This document shows, piece after piece, positions 7,720 to 17,320 of a DNA stretch of 64,000 nt. The notes beneath the pieces are model-generated. The model was not told the DNA's origin, did no database searches, and saw only the letters and a program-made list of their open reading frames with translations. Source of the stretch: Ignatzschineria larvae DSM 13226 (GTDB taxonomy: Bacteria; Pseudomonadota; Gammaproteobacteria; Cardiobacteriales; Wohlfahrtiimonadaceae); assembly GCF_038500265.1 (NCBI RefSeq), contig NZ_CP150637.1, positions 1,939,501-2,003,500 on the forward strand. The letters are read 5' to 3'. Positions within the stretch are counted from its first letter, which is position 1; the number at the start of each line of letters is the position of its first letter. The position numbers and the translations under genes were made by a program.

Positions 7720-10029
7720 TCACCCTTGTTTCGTAGCCTCATTCGCTTCCCGTTCAGCCATCTCTGCTTCCACATCGGCTTGTGCCTCTTCAATCGCCTC
7801 TTGCGCCAAGATATCCCGGCGCACTCGTTCAATCGGAAGAATCTCCCCTTCTCTAAAACGATGCTCCCGTTGTGGTAATGGAATCTCGATGCCATTTTCT
7901 CGAAGCGCTGTATCAATCGCCCACATATAGGCGGCACGAATGCCATTAGGCCGTTTTACCGCTCTGGAGGTTAACCAGACGACGAGTTCAAATTCATAAT
8001 AATAATCTTGGAAATTAACGAGCCAAACCGCAGGATTTCGCCCAGGAATTCCTTTTAATGTATGGGGTAAGCCTTCCGCCGCTGCTAATACCGCTTCCCG
8101 CACCAACTCTTTCGAGGTACCATAAGCAACCCTAAAAGGGTAACGCATACGGCGCTGGGGCTCTTTGAGCGTCCAGTTGAGCATTTTGGTATTAATAAAC
8201 TCTGAGTTCGGAATGACAATATCGACATTATCATTATCAGTAATAATCGTCGCTCGAACATTGATCTCCTTCACCTCTCCCCAAAGTGGTTTGCCATTTT
8301 TTTGATCTTGCAGCTCAATAAAATCACCCACTTTAATTGAGCGCTCAAAAAGTAGGATTAATCCTGAAACAAAGTTGTTGACGATAGATTGCAGACCAAA
8401 ACCGAGCCCGATCGCTAACGCCCCTGCCACTAAGGCAAAGTTCGTAAAGTCAATCCCAACTGCGGTCAAACCATAAAGAAACCCAAAGAGAATAATGCCG
8501 TAATAAGTTAAACGACCGGCAAGATAATAGGCCGGCAATTTATCATCGCCGCGCTTATTCCCCATTCTGTTAAAGACACGATTGAGCCAAAATGCAATCC
8601 ACCAACAGACAAGGACAATCAATAAAAATTGAGCAAAACTCAGCGCTGTAACCGGCGTATCGCCAATTGTAAAGAGGGGCGTGCGAATCAATTGCTTCAC
8701 ATTACGCCAAGCATAGCTCAGGGCACTTTTGGTGCGATTAATGGTATTGAGTAATACCCCTTGATATTTTAGTAATTGATTTTCTAAAATCCGCCCCATA
8801 AATTGACTGTCGGCAATATCGGTCTGCAGTTTTTGGAGCAATACGGAAGTCTCTTGAATAAGCGCAAGACGATCATTGGCAATGCCTGCTAGAAAACTAT
8901 TCTCATTGATGCCACCACGAGTTTCAATATCGGCAAGCAGCGCATTGGTACTACTTCTCTCTGCTTCATTTTGATTAAACCAATCTTTCGCTTTAAGTTG
9001 TAACTCCTGAATCGAGCGTTGTCTCTCGGCATAATCCTTCTGAATCCGTTCAACATCTAATCCCTCTTCTTCGGCAAGCAACATCAAGGTATCGCGCTCA
9101 TTTTCATACATATCAATTTGCGCTTCTAAAATCGCAACATTGATCTTCTCTTTAGAGACTCGTTGATTACGTAAGCGCGCAACCGCTTGATCTTCTACGG
9201 TTGTCTCGGGTAGCAATAATAATTGAGACTGTTCACGAAGTAATCGGGTATTCGCCTCTTGTAAACGGACAATTGCATCACTTAATCGATGCTCTACATC
9301 TTCAAATTCTGCATCGGAATAGCTCAAACGTGTAATGGCATCTGATTTAACCCGTTGCAATAATGCAGATTCCTCTTCTGAGAAAGTAAGGTTCTCCCGT
9401 AAAATCCGTAAACGCTCATTGAGTAATGCAAGTTCTGTCTGTTGCATAATGACTTTAAGCGCCTCTAGATAACGCGCCGGAGTCTTCTCATTGGTCTCAA
9501 AATAGGTCACAAACTGCTGGCTGATCTGTCGAGAAAGATCCCTTGCCTGATGCTCTTGATCTCGAAGATTCTCCCGTGTACTCATTAAGTCAGAACTCAA
9601 CTCTCGTTCACGATGAATAATAGATAATAACTCTGCTACATTATAATGCTCTTTTGCGGAAAATTTTGGTGCTTTAGCCCTCACACTTTTTTCTACTAAT
9701 GCCACATAAGCAAAGAGATTAGCACTGATATGAGAGATTTTTGTCGCCTCTTTTTTACGGGTTTCCTCCGGTAACAGGAGCGCTGATTCTTCAATCTCAT
9801 TTAAGAAATCGATCACCGCTTGCCGTAGGTCAGTTACCTTTTTATCCTCGAAGTAGCTCCACCAAGTTGGCGTCAAATGCAAAGGATCAGGAAGGCTTTT
9901 AATCTCTTCTTTACTTGTTTCCCCACTCAATCCATTTTGTAAAATAGAGCTAATAGGATGCACTTGAGAGTAAGCGGTACTAACACTCATTAATAACACA
10001 AAAAACAGCGTTAATAGTCGCTGAGCCAT
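7720..10029 (-). CDS. Large MscS-family mechanosensitive channel
   Basis: 769-residue inner-membrane channel of the MscS superfamily that opens on membrane tension to release solutes at osmotic downshock. A signal peptide (ending about STAYSQ) is followed by a long periplasmic coiled-coil region at about residues 80-400, rich in Glu/Gln/Leu. Transmembrane segments lie near 465-485 and 505-525. The pore helix is about 530-563 (VAGALAIGLGFGLQSIVNNF), and a beta/MscS C domain follows. The length lies between MscS (286) and MscK/MscM (about 1,110), so it is a medium-sized relative, not a direct orthologue of either. The C-terminus is acidic and Ala/Glu-rich. It is divergent from xseB, with SD AGAGG. 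Confidence 0.88.
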   Translation of the reverse strand: MAQRLLTLFFVLLMSVSTAYSQVHPISSILQNGLSGETSKEEIKSLPDPLHLTPTWWSYFEDKKVTDLRQAVIDFLNEIEESALLLPEETRKKEATKISHISANLFAYVALVEKSVRAKAPKFSAKEHYNVAELLSIIHRERELSSDLMSTRENLRDQEHQARDLSRQISQQFVTYFETNEKTPARYLEALKVIMQQTELALLNERLRILRENLTFSEEESALLQRVKSDAITRLSYSDAEFEDVEHRLSDAIVRLQEANTRLLREQSQLLLLPETTVEDQAVARLRNQRVSKEKINVAILEAQIDMYENERDTLMLLAEEEGLDVERIQKDYAERQRSIQELQLKAKDWFNQNEAERSSTNALLADIETRGGINENSFLAGIANDRLALIQETSVLLQKLQTDIADSQFMGRILENQLLKYQGVLLNTINRTKSALSYAWRNVKQLIRTPLFTIGDTPVTALSFAQFLLIVLVCWWIAFWLNRVFNRMGNKRGDDKLPAYYLAGRLTYYGIILFGFLYGLTAVGIDFTNFALVAGALAIGLGFGLQSIVNNFVSGLILLFERSIKVGDFIELQDQKNGKPLWGEVKEINVRATIITDNDNVDIVIPNSEFINTKMLNWTLKEPQRRMRYPFRVAYGTSKELVREAVLAAAEGLPHTLKGIPGRNPAVWLVNFQDYYYEFELVVWLTSRAVKRPNGIRAAYMWAIDTALRENGIEIPLPQREHRFREGEILPIERVRRDILAQEAIEEAQADVEAEMAEREANEATKQG

Positions 10030-10201
10030 GTACTAAATACCTCTTTAGATCACTTTGTAGATAATAATCACGATATGTTAGGAGAACAAAATTATACGTA
10101 AACAGAATGCCACGTCAGATGAAGCTATTATTATTGCATATAGCGCCTACTCAATCTAGAATATGAGATCGATATTATTAAATAATTTTAAGGATTGCTC
10201 T

Positions 10202-10405
10202 GTGTCTGAAAAAAACGTAGAAAATCAAAGTATTGAATCTTTATTACAAAAACTCAATGAAATTGTTGAATCGCTAGAGAGTGATGAACTTCCGCTCGAA
10301 GAATCCCTTAAACAATTTGAACAAGGCATTGCACTGACAAAAGCGTGCCAAGAGACCTTAGAAGCTTCAGAAAAACGCATCAATCAATTATTATCACAAG
10401 ATTAA
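10202..10405 (+). CDS. xseB: Exodeoxyribonuclease VII small subunit
   Basis: Small subunit of the XseA-XseB nuclease that degrades single-stranded DNA. The 67 residues contain the family core FLEQ-type motifs: LLQKLNEIVESLES, LPLEESLKQFEQGI and EKRINQLL. The open frame reaches back to 10163, but I choose GTG at 10202 because AAGGA stands seven bases upstream and the longer N-terminus is not conserved. It is the first gene of xseB-ispA-dxs, with 25 bases to ispA. The large subunit xseA is not in this window. Confidence 0.92.
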   Translation: MSEKNVENQSIESLLQKLNEIVESLESDELPLEESLKQFEQGIALTKACQETLEASEKRINQLLSQD

Positions 10406-10430
10406 GCAAAAATGAAGGATTAGAAAAATA

Positions 10431-11306
10431 ATGCCTACCGCATGGTTTAACCAACAGCTTTCGGCTTTTGAAGCAGCATTTGAGCGCTATTTAACAGCGA
10501 TTCCCGCACCTGATCGTCTTACAGAAGCCATGCTCTACAGCACCTTAAATGGTGGCAAGCGTCTACGCGCACTGTTAGTCATTGCCAGCGGCGAACTTTT
10601 TAATGCACCTAAAACACCGCTTACAACCATTGCCATTGCTATTGAAATGATCCATGCATATTCTCTAATCCATGATGATCTACCGGCGATGGATGATGAT
10701 GATTATCGTCGAGGGAAGCTCACCTGCCATAAAACATTTGACGAGGCAACAGCTATCCTCGCCGGAGATGCGCTCTTAACGCAGAGTTTTAATTGCTTAA
10801 GTCACATTGATGATCTTTCTGCGGCGCAAATCATTCAGCTTATCCAACTGATCAGTAACGCAAGTGGTGCAAATGGTATGGTCGGTGGCCAACTATTTGA
10901 TATCGAAGCTGAAGAACGAAAAGTGTCACTTGTGGAGTTAGAGCGGATTCATCGCAATAAAACAGGGGCGCTCATTAAAGCCTCAATTCTTTCTGGGGTG
11001 ATTGCCGGCGATGGTTGCCAAGATGATTATGATCGTCTCTCTATCTATGCGGACAATATTGGTCTTGCTTTTCAAATCAAAGATGACATTCTAGATGTGA
11101 CCGGCACCCAAGAAGAGCTCGGTAAGAAGCCCGGTGCTGATCAGTTACATGAGAAATCAACCTATATTTCATTACTTGGTCTAGATACTTCTATCGAAAA
11201 ACTTCATCAGCTTATTGCTGAAGCTATCAAGCAACTTGAGCCTTTTGGAACGAAAGCCACACCGCTCATCGACTTGGCACACTATATCCAAAAGCGTAAT
11301 CACTAA
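10431..11306 (+). CDS. ispA: Farnesyl (geranyl) diphosphate synthase
   Basis: Condenses DMAPP with two IPP to make farnesyl diphosphate, the precursor of undecaprenyl phosphate and quinone tails. The 291 residues include the first aspartate-rich motif DDLPAMDDDDYRRG, the substrate region GGKRLRALLV, and the second motif DDILD with FQIKDD. The C-terminus HYIQKRNH is typical. SD AAGGA precedes the ATG. It is the middle gene of the isoprenoid operon, 14 bases from dxs. Confidence 0.95.
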   Translation: MPTAWFNQQLSAFEAAFERYLTAIPAPDRLTEAMLYSTLNGGKRLRALLVIASGELFNAPKTPLTTIAIAIEMIHAYSLIHDDLPAMDDDDYRRGKLTCHKTFDEATAILAGDALLTQSFNCLSHIDDLSAAQIIQLIQLISNASGANGMVGGQLFDIEAEERKVSLVELERIHRNKTGALIKASILSGVIAGDGCQDDYDRLSIYADNIGLAFQIKDDILDVTGTQEELGKKPGADQLHEKSTYISLLGLDTSIEKLHQLIAEAIKQLEPFGTKATPLIDLAHYIQKRNH

Positions 11307-11320
11307 GGTTAAATAACAAC

Positions 11321-13234
11321 ATGACGAATGCAACTACGTTATTACAAGAGATCGACTCTCCTGATGATCTTAAAAATCGTTCTCTGCAAGATCTGCAGAC
11401 TATATCAGATGAACTCAGACAATTTCTCATCGAAAGCGTCCTCGATTCCGGCGGACATTTTGCCTCGGGATTAGGCGTTGTCGAATTATCAGTTGCGCTC
11501 AATCATGTATTTAATCCCCCTTTTGATAAAATCATCTGGGATGTTGGGCACCAAGCCTATCCCCATAAAATTCTCACAGGGCGTAAAGATCGAATTCATA
11601 CTATTCGCAAAAAAGGGGGCCTTGGTCCTTTCCCTTCCATTTTTGAAAGTGAATATGATGCCTTTGGCGTTGGTCATTCATCGACGTCGATTAGTGCCGC
11701 TTTAGGGATGGCTATTGGCGCGAAACATCATCATGAAGATCGACAACTGATCGCCGTCATTGGTGATGGTGCGCTCACCGCTGGACAAGCTTTTGAGGCA
11801 CTCAACCATGCCGGTGACTTAAAATCGAACATGCTAGTCATTCTCAATGATAACAATATGTCGATTTCACCTAATGTCGGAGCACTCAGTACGATGCTCA
11901 CAAGAATGCTCTCAAAGCCTGCACTACAATCGATTCGTGAAGGTGGCGCTAAGATCCTTGAACACCTCCCCTTCCCGAATGCCCTTGATATTGCAAAACG
12001 TGCCGAAGCGCATGTGAAGAGTACGGTTGCAGAGCAGAGCGTAATATTTGAAGAGTTTGGCTTTCAATATTTTGGGCCGATCGATGGTCATGATCTACCA
12101 ACGCTGATTACAACGCTCAAAAACCTCAAATATAAGCATGGTCCTAAGCTGCTACACATTACCACTAAAAAAGGGAAAGGGTATGCCAAAGCCGAAGCTG
12201 AACCTGTAAAATTCCATGCTGTTTCAGCTTCTAAGCCTGTGGCGAAAAATGTTCAAAATAGTAGTACAACCGATCAAACAAATGCACCGGCAGCAACTAA
12301 ACCAAAACAGCTCACCTATACAGAGGTCTTCTCCCAATGGCTCTGTGATATGGCGGCTATAGATCCTAATTTGATGGCCATTACACCGGCAATGTGTGAA
12401 GGTTCTGGTTTAGTGGCATTTAGCCAACGTTATCCTCAGCGTTTCTTTGATACAGCGATTGCCGAACAACATGCTGTAACGCTCGGCGCCGGCATGGCAT
12501 TAAGTGGCGTTAAACCGGTTGTAGCGATCTACTCAACATTCTTACAACGCGCTTATGATCAACTGATTCACGATGTGGCAATTCAAAATTTAGATGTCAC
12601 TTTTGCTATTGATCGAGCCGGCATTGTGGGCCCTGATGGTGCAACGCATGCAGGGACATTTGATATGGCCTATCTTCGTACGATCCCCAATATGGTGATT
12701 ATGGCCCCCTCAAATGAAGATGAATGTTATCAAATGCTCACAACTGCTTACCAATATAAAGGCCCGGCAGCAGTTCGTTACCCTCGTGGAAAAGGCATCG
12801 GCCGAGCAATCAAAGCAAGCATCCAAGATCAACTTCCTATTGGCAAGAGCCATCTACTACAACGTGGCGAGAAACTACTTGTCATTAATATCGGCGCATT
12901 GATTACAACATCAACCACTGTAGCTGAACACTTTAATGCCTCGCTCCTTGATCTTCGATTCGTTAAACCGCTCGATCGAGAAACCCTACTCGAACTTGCA
13001 AAAACACATCAAGGCATTATCACCATCGAAGATGGCGCGATTATGGGCGGTGCGGGTTCTGCTATTACAGAATTATTGAATGATGAAGGCTTCTATCTCC
13101 CAATCAAACATTTTGGCATCAAAGATTACTACCCACAACATGGGGAGCGAGAAGAGATTTTGGCTGATTATGGTTTGACTGCGGAAAAGATTATTAAACA
13201 AACAACACTATTCTTAGATGCGATAGCCATTTAG
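11321..13234 (+). CDS. dxs: 1-deoxy-D-xylulose-5-phosphate synthase
   Basis: Thiamine-diphosphate enzyme joining pyruvate and glyceraldehyde 3-phosphate, the entry step of the MEP isoprenoid pathway; the product also feeds thiamine and pyridoxal synthesis. The 637 residues begin with DSPDDLKNRSLQDLQTIS. The ThDP-binding segment is GDGALTAGQAFEALNHAG...LNDNNMSIS. The central domain has FDTAIAEQHAVTLGAGMA and the C-terminal domain VRYPRGKG. A linker at about residues 300-325 is Ala/Thr/Asn-rich and looks variable. It is the last gene of the operon. Confidence 0.96.
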   Translation: MTNATTLLQEIDSPDDLKNRSLQDLQTISDELRQFLIESVLDSGGHFASGLGVVELSVALNHVFNPPFDKIIWDVGHQAYPHKILTGRKDRIHTIRKKGGLGPFPSIFESEYDAFGVGHSSTSISAALGMAIGAKHHHEDRQLIAVIGDGALTAGQAFEALNHAGDLKSNMLVILNDNNMSISPNVGALSTMLTRMLSKPALQSIREGGAKILEHLPFPNALDIAKRAEAHVKSTVAEQSVIFEEFGFQYFGPIDGHDLPTLITTLKNLKYKHGPKLLHITTKKGKGYAKAEAEPVKFHAVSASKPVAKNVQNSSTTDQTNAPAATKPKQLTYTEVFSQWLCDMAAIDPNLMAITPAMCEGSGLVAFSQRYPQRFFDTAIAEQHAVTLGAGMALSGVKPVVAIYSTFLQRAYDQLIHDVAIQNLDVTFAIDRAGIVGPDGATHAGTFDMAYLRTIPNMVIMAPSNEDECYQMLTTAYQYKGPAAVRYPRGKGIGRAIKASIQDQLPIGKSHLLQRGEKLLVINIGALITTSTTVAEHFNASLLDLRFVKPLDRETLLELAKTHQGIITIEDGAIMGGAGSAITELLNDEGFYLPIKHFGIKDYYPQHGEREEILADYGLTAEKIIKQTTLFLDAIAI

Positions 13235-13261
13235 CGAACACCTCTTAATTACAATCTTTTT

Positions 13262-13434
13262 TATAGTGAGATCGGTTCAAAATAAGCTTATTAAAATGCC
13301 GGCGCATCGGTTGATAGAGGCAAGGAAACCGTTCTATCCGGCATCATGCAAGTGTTGTTTAGTACGGTTTAATGTTCTTTTAAAATCCCACACTAGCTAC
13401 TTAAAACTATTTTTCTTAAACCCGATTTACTATA
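13262..13434 (+). repeat. MITE-like repeat, copy B (full length, reference orientation)
   Basis: 173 bp. The left end is TATAGTGAGATCGGTTCAAA. The right end, read inward, is TATAGTAAATCGGGTTTAAG. These form imperfect terminal inverted repeats. The centre has ATGCCGG and CCGGCAT arms about 35 bases apart. It lies 27 bases after the dxs stop. Confidence 0.9.
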
Positions 13435-13443
13435 GTCGTCAGA

Positions 13444-13503
13444 ATCAAGAATACACACTTCAGGCTGATCTAGATCAAAAAAATATACGTTCTTGATTTT
13501 TTC
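13444..13503 (+). terminator. Possible terminator downstream of dxs
   Basis: Arms ATCAAGAA (13444-13451) and TTCTTGAT (13490-13497) are followed by TTTTTTC. The loop is long but contains its own palindrome TGATCTAGATCA (13466-13477). The long loop makes this uncertain. Confidence 0.35.
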
Positions 13504-13868
13504 ATATTTTTACATTTTGGTTTTTAAATAAAACTTTATAACTTCCTTAAATGATAACACGGCAGATACTTACATAATATCTATCATAACTACTGATTAA
13601 TACTATTAAATCTTAATGGGAATCTTTAAGTAATCAAACTCAATTATCGATAGCACAGCCCTATATATTTATATTTATTGACAATTGCCCGCGGAAAACC
13701 GCAAAAAAGCCCATATCAAAAAATACCGAATTTTATAATATTACAACAATAAGTGGTACAATCCACATTAAATAGCAACACTATTTAATGTTATTAATCT
13801 CTCCTTTATGCAAAACCAAAATAACAGAGATCTTAATAAGCCAACCATATCAATAATTAGTAATTATT
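13504..13868. other. AT-rich leader of the autotransporter gene
   Basis: 365 bases with no gene seen. It includes a small GCGG-AAAA-CCGC hairpin (13690-13701) and a TATAAT-like box in TTTTATAATATT near 13732. It probably contains the autotransporter promoter, but no convincing -35/-10 pair was found. Confidence 0.4.
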
Positions 13869-16800
13869 ATGAAAAAATATTTTAAATATAGTGAATATTT
13901 CTTGGCATTATCTTCCCTACTCATTTTAAGCTCAACCTCAATCGGATGGAGTGCTTACGATCCTTATATCAATGCACCTGGAAAAGAATCAATTAACGAA
14001 ACCATTGATGGCGATCAATATGTAGAAAACGGGGGGAAAGCCGTCGGAAGCGTTGTGATTAATGATGGGCACCAAGTAGTCTCTAATGACGGGACATCCC
14101 TCCGCGCTAGCTTTAATAATCAGGCAAAACAAAGTATTTACGGGGGCACAACCGCTGACAATACATTTTATAACTACTCTGAGCAAACCATCATGGGCGG
14201 AGAAGCAATTAAAAATAGCTTTGATAGCGGTTCTTGGCAACATATTAACGGTGGAAATGCCTCTGATAATACTTTTTATAACAAATCAGGCCAAACTATA
14301 AATGAAGGAGAAGCGACAAAAAATAGCTTTGACAATAACTCTTGGCAAAATATTAATGGAGGTGAGTCCTCTGACAATACTTTTTATAACAAATCAGGCC
14401 AAACTGTAAACGGGGGAGAAGCGACAAAAAATAGCTTTGACAATAACTCTTGGCAAAATATTAATGGAGGTGAATCTTCTGACAATACTTTTTATAATAA
14501 ATCAGGCCAAACTATAACAAGTGGAAAAACCACTAAAAATAGTTTCGATAATGATTCCTTGCAAAATATTAAGGGGGGGGACGCCTCTGACAATACGTTC
14601 TACAATAATTCAGGTCAAATTATTACGAATGGTTTTGCAAATAACAGTCAATTTTCTACTAATTCATCTCAAGATATTATCAATGGTATAGCTACTGATA
14701 ATCGATTCAATAATGCCACACAAACAATTCATGAACAAGGTATCGCTACCAATAACAATATCGATAATGAGTCTTGGCAAAATTTGGAAGGTGGAACTGC
14801 CAATGACAATATAATTACTAATAATAGTGGTCAAAATATTAATAAGGGAACCGCTGTCAATAATACCATTAGTCAAGGTTCTTGGCAGACCATATCAGAT
14901 GGACTTGCCAAAAACAACACAATCCACGAGGGTTCTGGACAAAATGTCAGTGGAGGAAAAGCAGAAAATACTACTATTGGAAGCGATTCTTGGCAAGATG
15001 TACGAAGTGGCACAGCAACGGATAATAAGATTGAGGAAGGTGGCCTACAAAATGTGTTTGGCGGCATTGCTTCTAACAATAATGTATCAGGCAAGCAATT
15101 AGTCTTTGGAGGATTAGCAGATAACAATACAATTACACTTAATGCGGAACAAAATGTCAAAGCAGAAGGCACAATTAAAGATAGTAACGTTCAAGGTAAA
15201 AGCTACTTCGCCTCAGGCGCTCATTCTCAAGGGTATTTCAATATTCAACATGGCGGGCAAGTTGAAATAATCACCAACGAGACTGATACAAAGACCATCG
15301 ATAATTTAACGATAGAATCAGGAGCTAGGGCTTTAATTACAAACAACACCGCCTTAGATAGCACCACTTCTTTTATAGGAATTGGAAATCTCGATAATTC
15401 AGGTGTATTAAATATAAATAATGGCTTTAGCCTTAATCTTCCGCAATACATTACGGTATCTGCTGATACATTATTCGGTCAAGGTAATATCATCATGCAC
15501 ACCGATATTGCAAATCATACCGGCGATTTACTTAAGGTCGGACAATTAAATTCCTCTACAAAGCAAGGGTTAGATATTCAAAATAATGGGGCTGCAAATG
15601 CAACTCGTGACGATACTCTCATCATCGTCAACACAGAATCAGGGGGAAAATCTGACCAATTTTATTTAACCCATACAGTGGAATCCGGCGGATATCAATT
15701 TTTACTACGCCAAACAAATGGAGATAAAGATTGGGAACTCTATACCCCTAATAGTAGTGAGCCTGGCGATAATCCCGGCAGTGAACCTGGCGATAATCCC
15801 GGCAGTGAACCTGGCGATAATCCCGGCAGTGAACCTGGCGACAATCCCGGCAGTGAACCTGGCGACAATCCCGGCAGTGAACCTGGCGATAATCCCGGCA
15901 ATGAGCCTGGCGATAATCCCGGCAGTGAACCTGGCGATAATCCCGGCAATGAGCCTGGCGATAATCCCGGCAGTGAACCTGGCGACAATCCCGGCAGTGA
16001 ACCTGGCGACAATCCCGGCAATGAGCCTGGCGATAATCCCGGCAGTGAACCTGGCGATAATCCCGGCAATGAGCCTGGCGATAATCCCGGCAGTGAACCT
16101 GGCGATAATCCCGGCAATGAGCCTGGCGATAATCCCGGCAGTGAACCTGGCGACAATCCCGGCAATGAGCCTGGCGATAATCCCGGCAGTGAACCTGGCG
16201 ATAATCCCGGCAATGAGCCTGGCGATAATCCCGGCAGTGAACCTGGCGATAATCCCGGCAGTGAACCTGGCGATAATCCCGGCAGTGATGGTGAAATAAC
16301 GCCGCCCAACAATAAACCACTTTATACATCTACCGCAGATGCCGCAGCCAATAGCATTATAAGCACCTATCTTGCTAACTTTGTAGATACCCAAACTTTG
16401 CTGCAACGGATGGGTGCACTGCATCAAGATTATGAATATGGCATATGGGGACGTATTTATGGAGGTAAATTAGACTCTTTTGCTGATCAAGGATTAGATA
16501 GCTTTGATATGAAGTACTATTCTCTGCAAATTGGAGCGGATCATAAGTGGCATTTTGAGAATTCGCGCCTCTATTTAGGCATAGCAGCAAGTTACCTGCA
16601 AGCAGATCAAGATTTTGATAAACGTTCAAACTATTTAGATAATAGTGAAATTCAATATCGTAGTCAGAAAGGTTCTGGTCACTTAAAAAACTACAACTTT
16701 TATATTTATGCCACTTATATCAATGATCATAACTTCTATGTTGATACCCTTTTTAAGGCTGGGAGAATGAAAAGTCAATTTGATGTACGCGATAGCGCTA

Positions 16801-17279
16801 ATACCCTTGTTAAGGGGAAAATGTCTCTGAATCTATTCTCTTTATCTGCAGAAATTGGACAACGCTTCTACTTTAATGAGGATCGTACAGGATGGTATAT
16901 CACACCACAGGCACAATTTACCTATACAAAGTTTGGTAGCGGTACATTCCATGCAACCAATGGCCTCAATATCAAAGTAAATCGTAGAGAATCTCAATTA
17001 GGTCGACTAGGTACTGAAATTGGGTATCAATTAGATTCGAATAATATTACCAACCTCTATTTCAGAGGATCTTATCTCAAAGAGTTTTCCGATGATGGGC
17101 AATTTTATTTGAATAATAGTCGGGAGAAATACTCAATGAAAGGTCATTGGTGGCGTTATGAGTTAGGGGCAACTCGGCAATTCAACAAACGTGCCCATGG
17201 TTACCTTAATCTGAACTATAGTACAGGGCAACGATTTGATCAGAAACAGATCGAGTTTGGATATCGACATGAGTTTTAA
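13869..17279 (+). CDS. AIDA-type autotransporter adhesin with Pro-Gly-Asp repeat linker
   Basis: Type Va secreted surface protein, 1,136 residues. The signal peptide ends about SSTSIGWSA. Residues about 50-460 are a chain of 18-residue units of the form GGEATKNSFDNNSWQNIN, as in AIDA-I passengers, and should fold as a beta-helix. Residues about 460-625 complete the passenger. Residues 630-805 are 22 perfect copies of EPGDNPG plus Ser or Asn. The translocator barrel occupies about 850-1136, opening YGIWGRIYGGKLDSF and ending FGYRHEF with a terminal Phe. It is likely to mediate adhesion or aggregation. AIDA-type passengers are often heptosylated, but no heptosyltransferase gene is adjacent. Confidence 0.9.
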   Translation: MKKYFKYSEYFLALSSLLILSSTSIGWSAYDPYINAPGKESINETIDGDQYVENGGKAVGSVVINDGHQVVSNDGTSLRASFNNQAKQSIYGGTTADNTFYNYSEQTIMGGEAIKNSFDSGSWQHINGGNASDNTFYNKSGQTINEGEATKNSFDNNSWQNINGGESSDNTFYNKSGQTVNGGEATKNSFDNNSWQNINGGESSDNTFYNKSGQTITSGKTTKNSFDNDSLQNIKGGDASDNTFYNNSGQIITNGFANNSQFSTNSSQDIINGIATDNRFNNATQTIHEQGIATNNNIDNESWQNLEGGTANDNIITNNSGQNINKGTAVNNTISQGSWQTISDGLAKNNTIHEGSGQNVSGGKAENTTIGSDSWQDVRSGTATDNKIEEGGLQNVFGGIASNNNVSGKQLVFGGLADNNTITLNAEQNVKAEGTIKDSNVQGKSYFASGAHSQGYFNIQHGGQVEIITNETDTKTIDNLTIESGARALITNNTALDSTTSFIGIGNLDNSGVLNINNGFSLNLPQYITVSADTLFGQGNIIMHTDIANHTGDLLKVGQLNSSTKQGLDIQNNGAANATRDDTLIIVNTESGGKSDQFYLTHTVESGGYQFLLRQTNGDKDWELYTPNSSEPGDNPGSEPGDNPGSEPGDNPGSEPGDNPGSEPGDNPGSEPGDNPGNEPGDNPGSEPGDNPGNEPGDNPGSEPGDNPGSEPGDNPGNEPGDNPGSEPGDNPGNEPGDNPGSEPGDNPGNEPGDNPGSEPGDNPGNEPGDNPGSEPGDNPGNEPGDNPGSEPGDNPGSEPGDNPGSDGEITPPNNKPLYTSTADAAANSIISTYLANFVDTQTLLQRMGALHQDYEYGIWGRIYGGKLDSFADQGLDSFDMKYYSLQIGADHKWHFENSRLYLGIAASYLQADQDFDKRSNYLDNSEIQYRSQKGSGHLKNYNFYIYATYINDHNFYVDTLFKAGRMKSQFDVRDSANTLVKGKMSLNLFSLSAEIGQRFYFNEDRTGWYITPQAQFTYTKFGSGTFHATNGLNIKVNRRESQLGRLGTEIGYQLDSNNITNLYFRGSYLKEFSDDGQFYLNNSREKYSMKGHWWRYELGATRQFNKRAHGYLNLNYSTGQRFDQKQIEFGYRHEF
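14310..14525. repeat. 108-bp direct repeats in the autotransporter passenger
   Basis: Two nearly identical 108-bp units (starting at 14310 and 14418) encode a 36-residue double repeat, GGEATKNSFDNNSWQNIN followed by GGESSDNTFYNKSGQT-type sequence. More diverged copies extend on both sides through the passenger. Confidence 0.85.
15756..16283. repeat. 22 tandem copies of a 24-bp repeat inside the autotransporter gene
   Basis: 528 bp. The unit is AGTGAACCTGGCGATAATCC followed by CGGC, with two main variants (AGTGAA or AATGAG at the start) and a synonymous GAT/GAC change. It encodes Ser/Asn-Glu-Pro-Gly-Asp-Asn-Pro-Gly. The Ser/Asn order is six S, then N S N S S, then mostly alternating N and S, which points to duplication of multi-unit blocks. 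Unit length is a multiple of three, so copy changes keep the frame. Confidence 0.97.
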
Positions 17280-17320
17280 TCTCCTCTAACTCTCTCGTTA
17301 GAAATTGGAACTCAAACTCA

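Noticed and set aside
13266-13496. ORF of 76 codons starting in MITE copy B, with a similar peptide from copy E (26196-26414)
   Set aside because: The shared peptide comes from the repeat element itself. It lacks an SD, and the frame is not kept in copies C and F. It runs into unrelated flanking sequence.
15705-16427. Long open frames on the minus strand and in other plus frames across the 24-bp repeat array (up to 240 codons)
   Set aside because: They exist only because the repeat unit is a multiple of three and lacks stops in most frames. They consist of monotonous repeats and overlap the real autotransporter gene.
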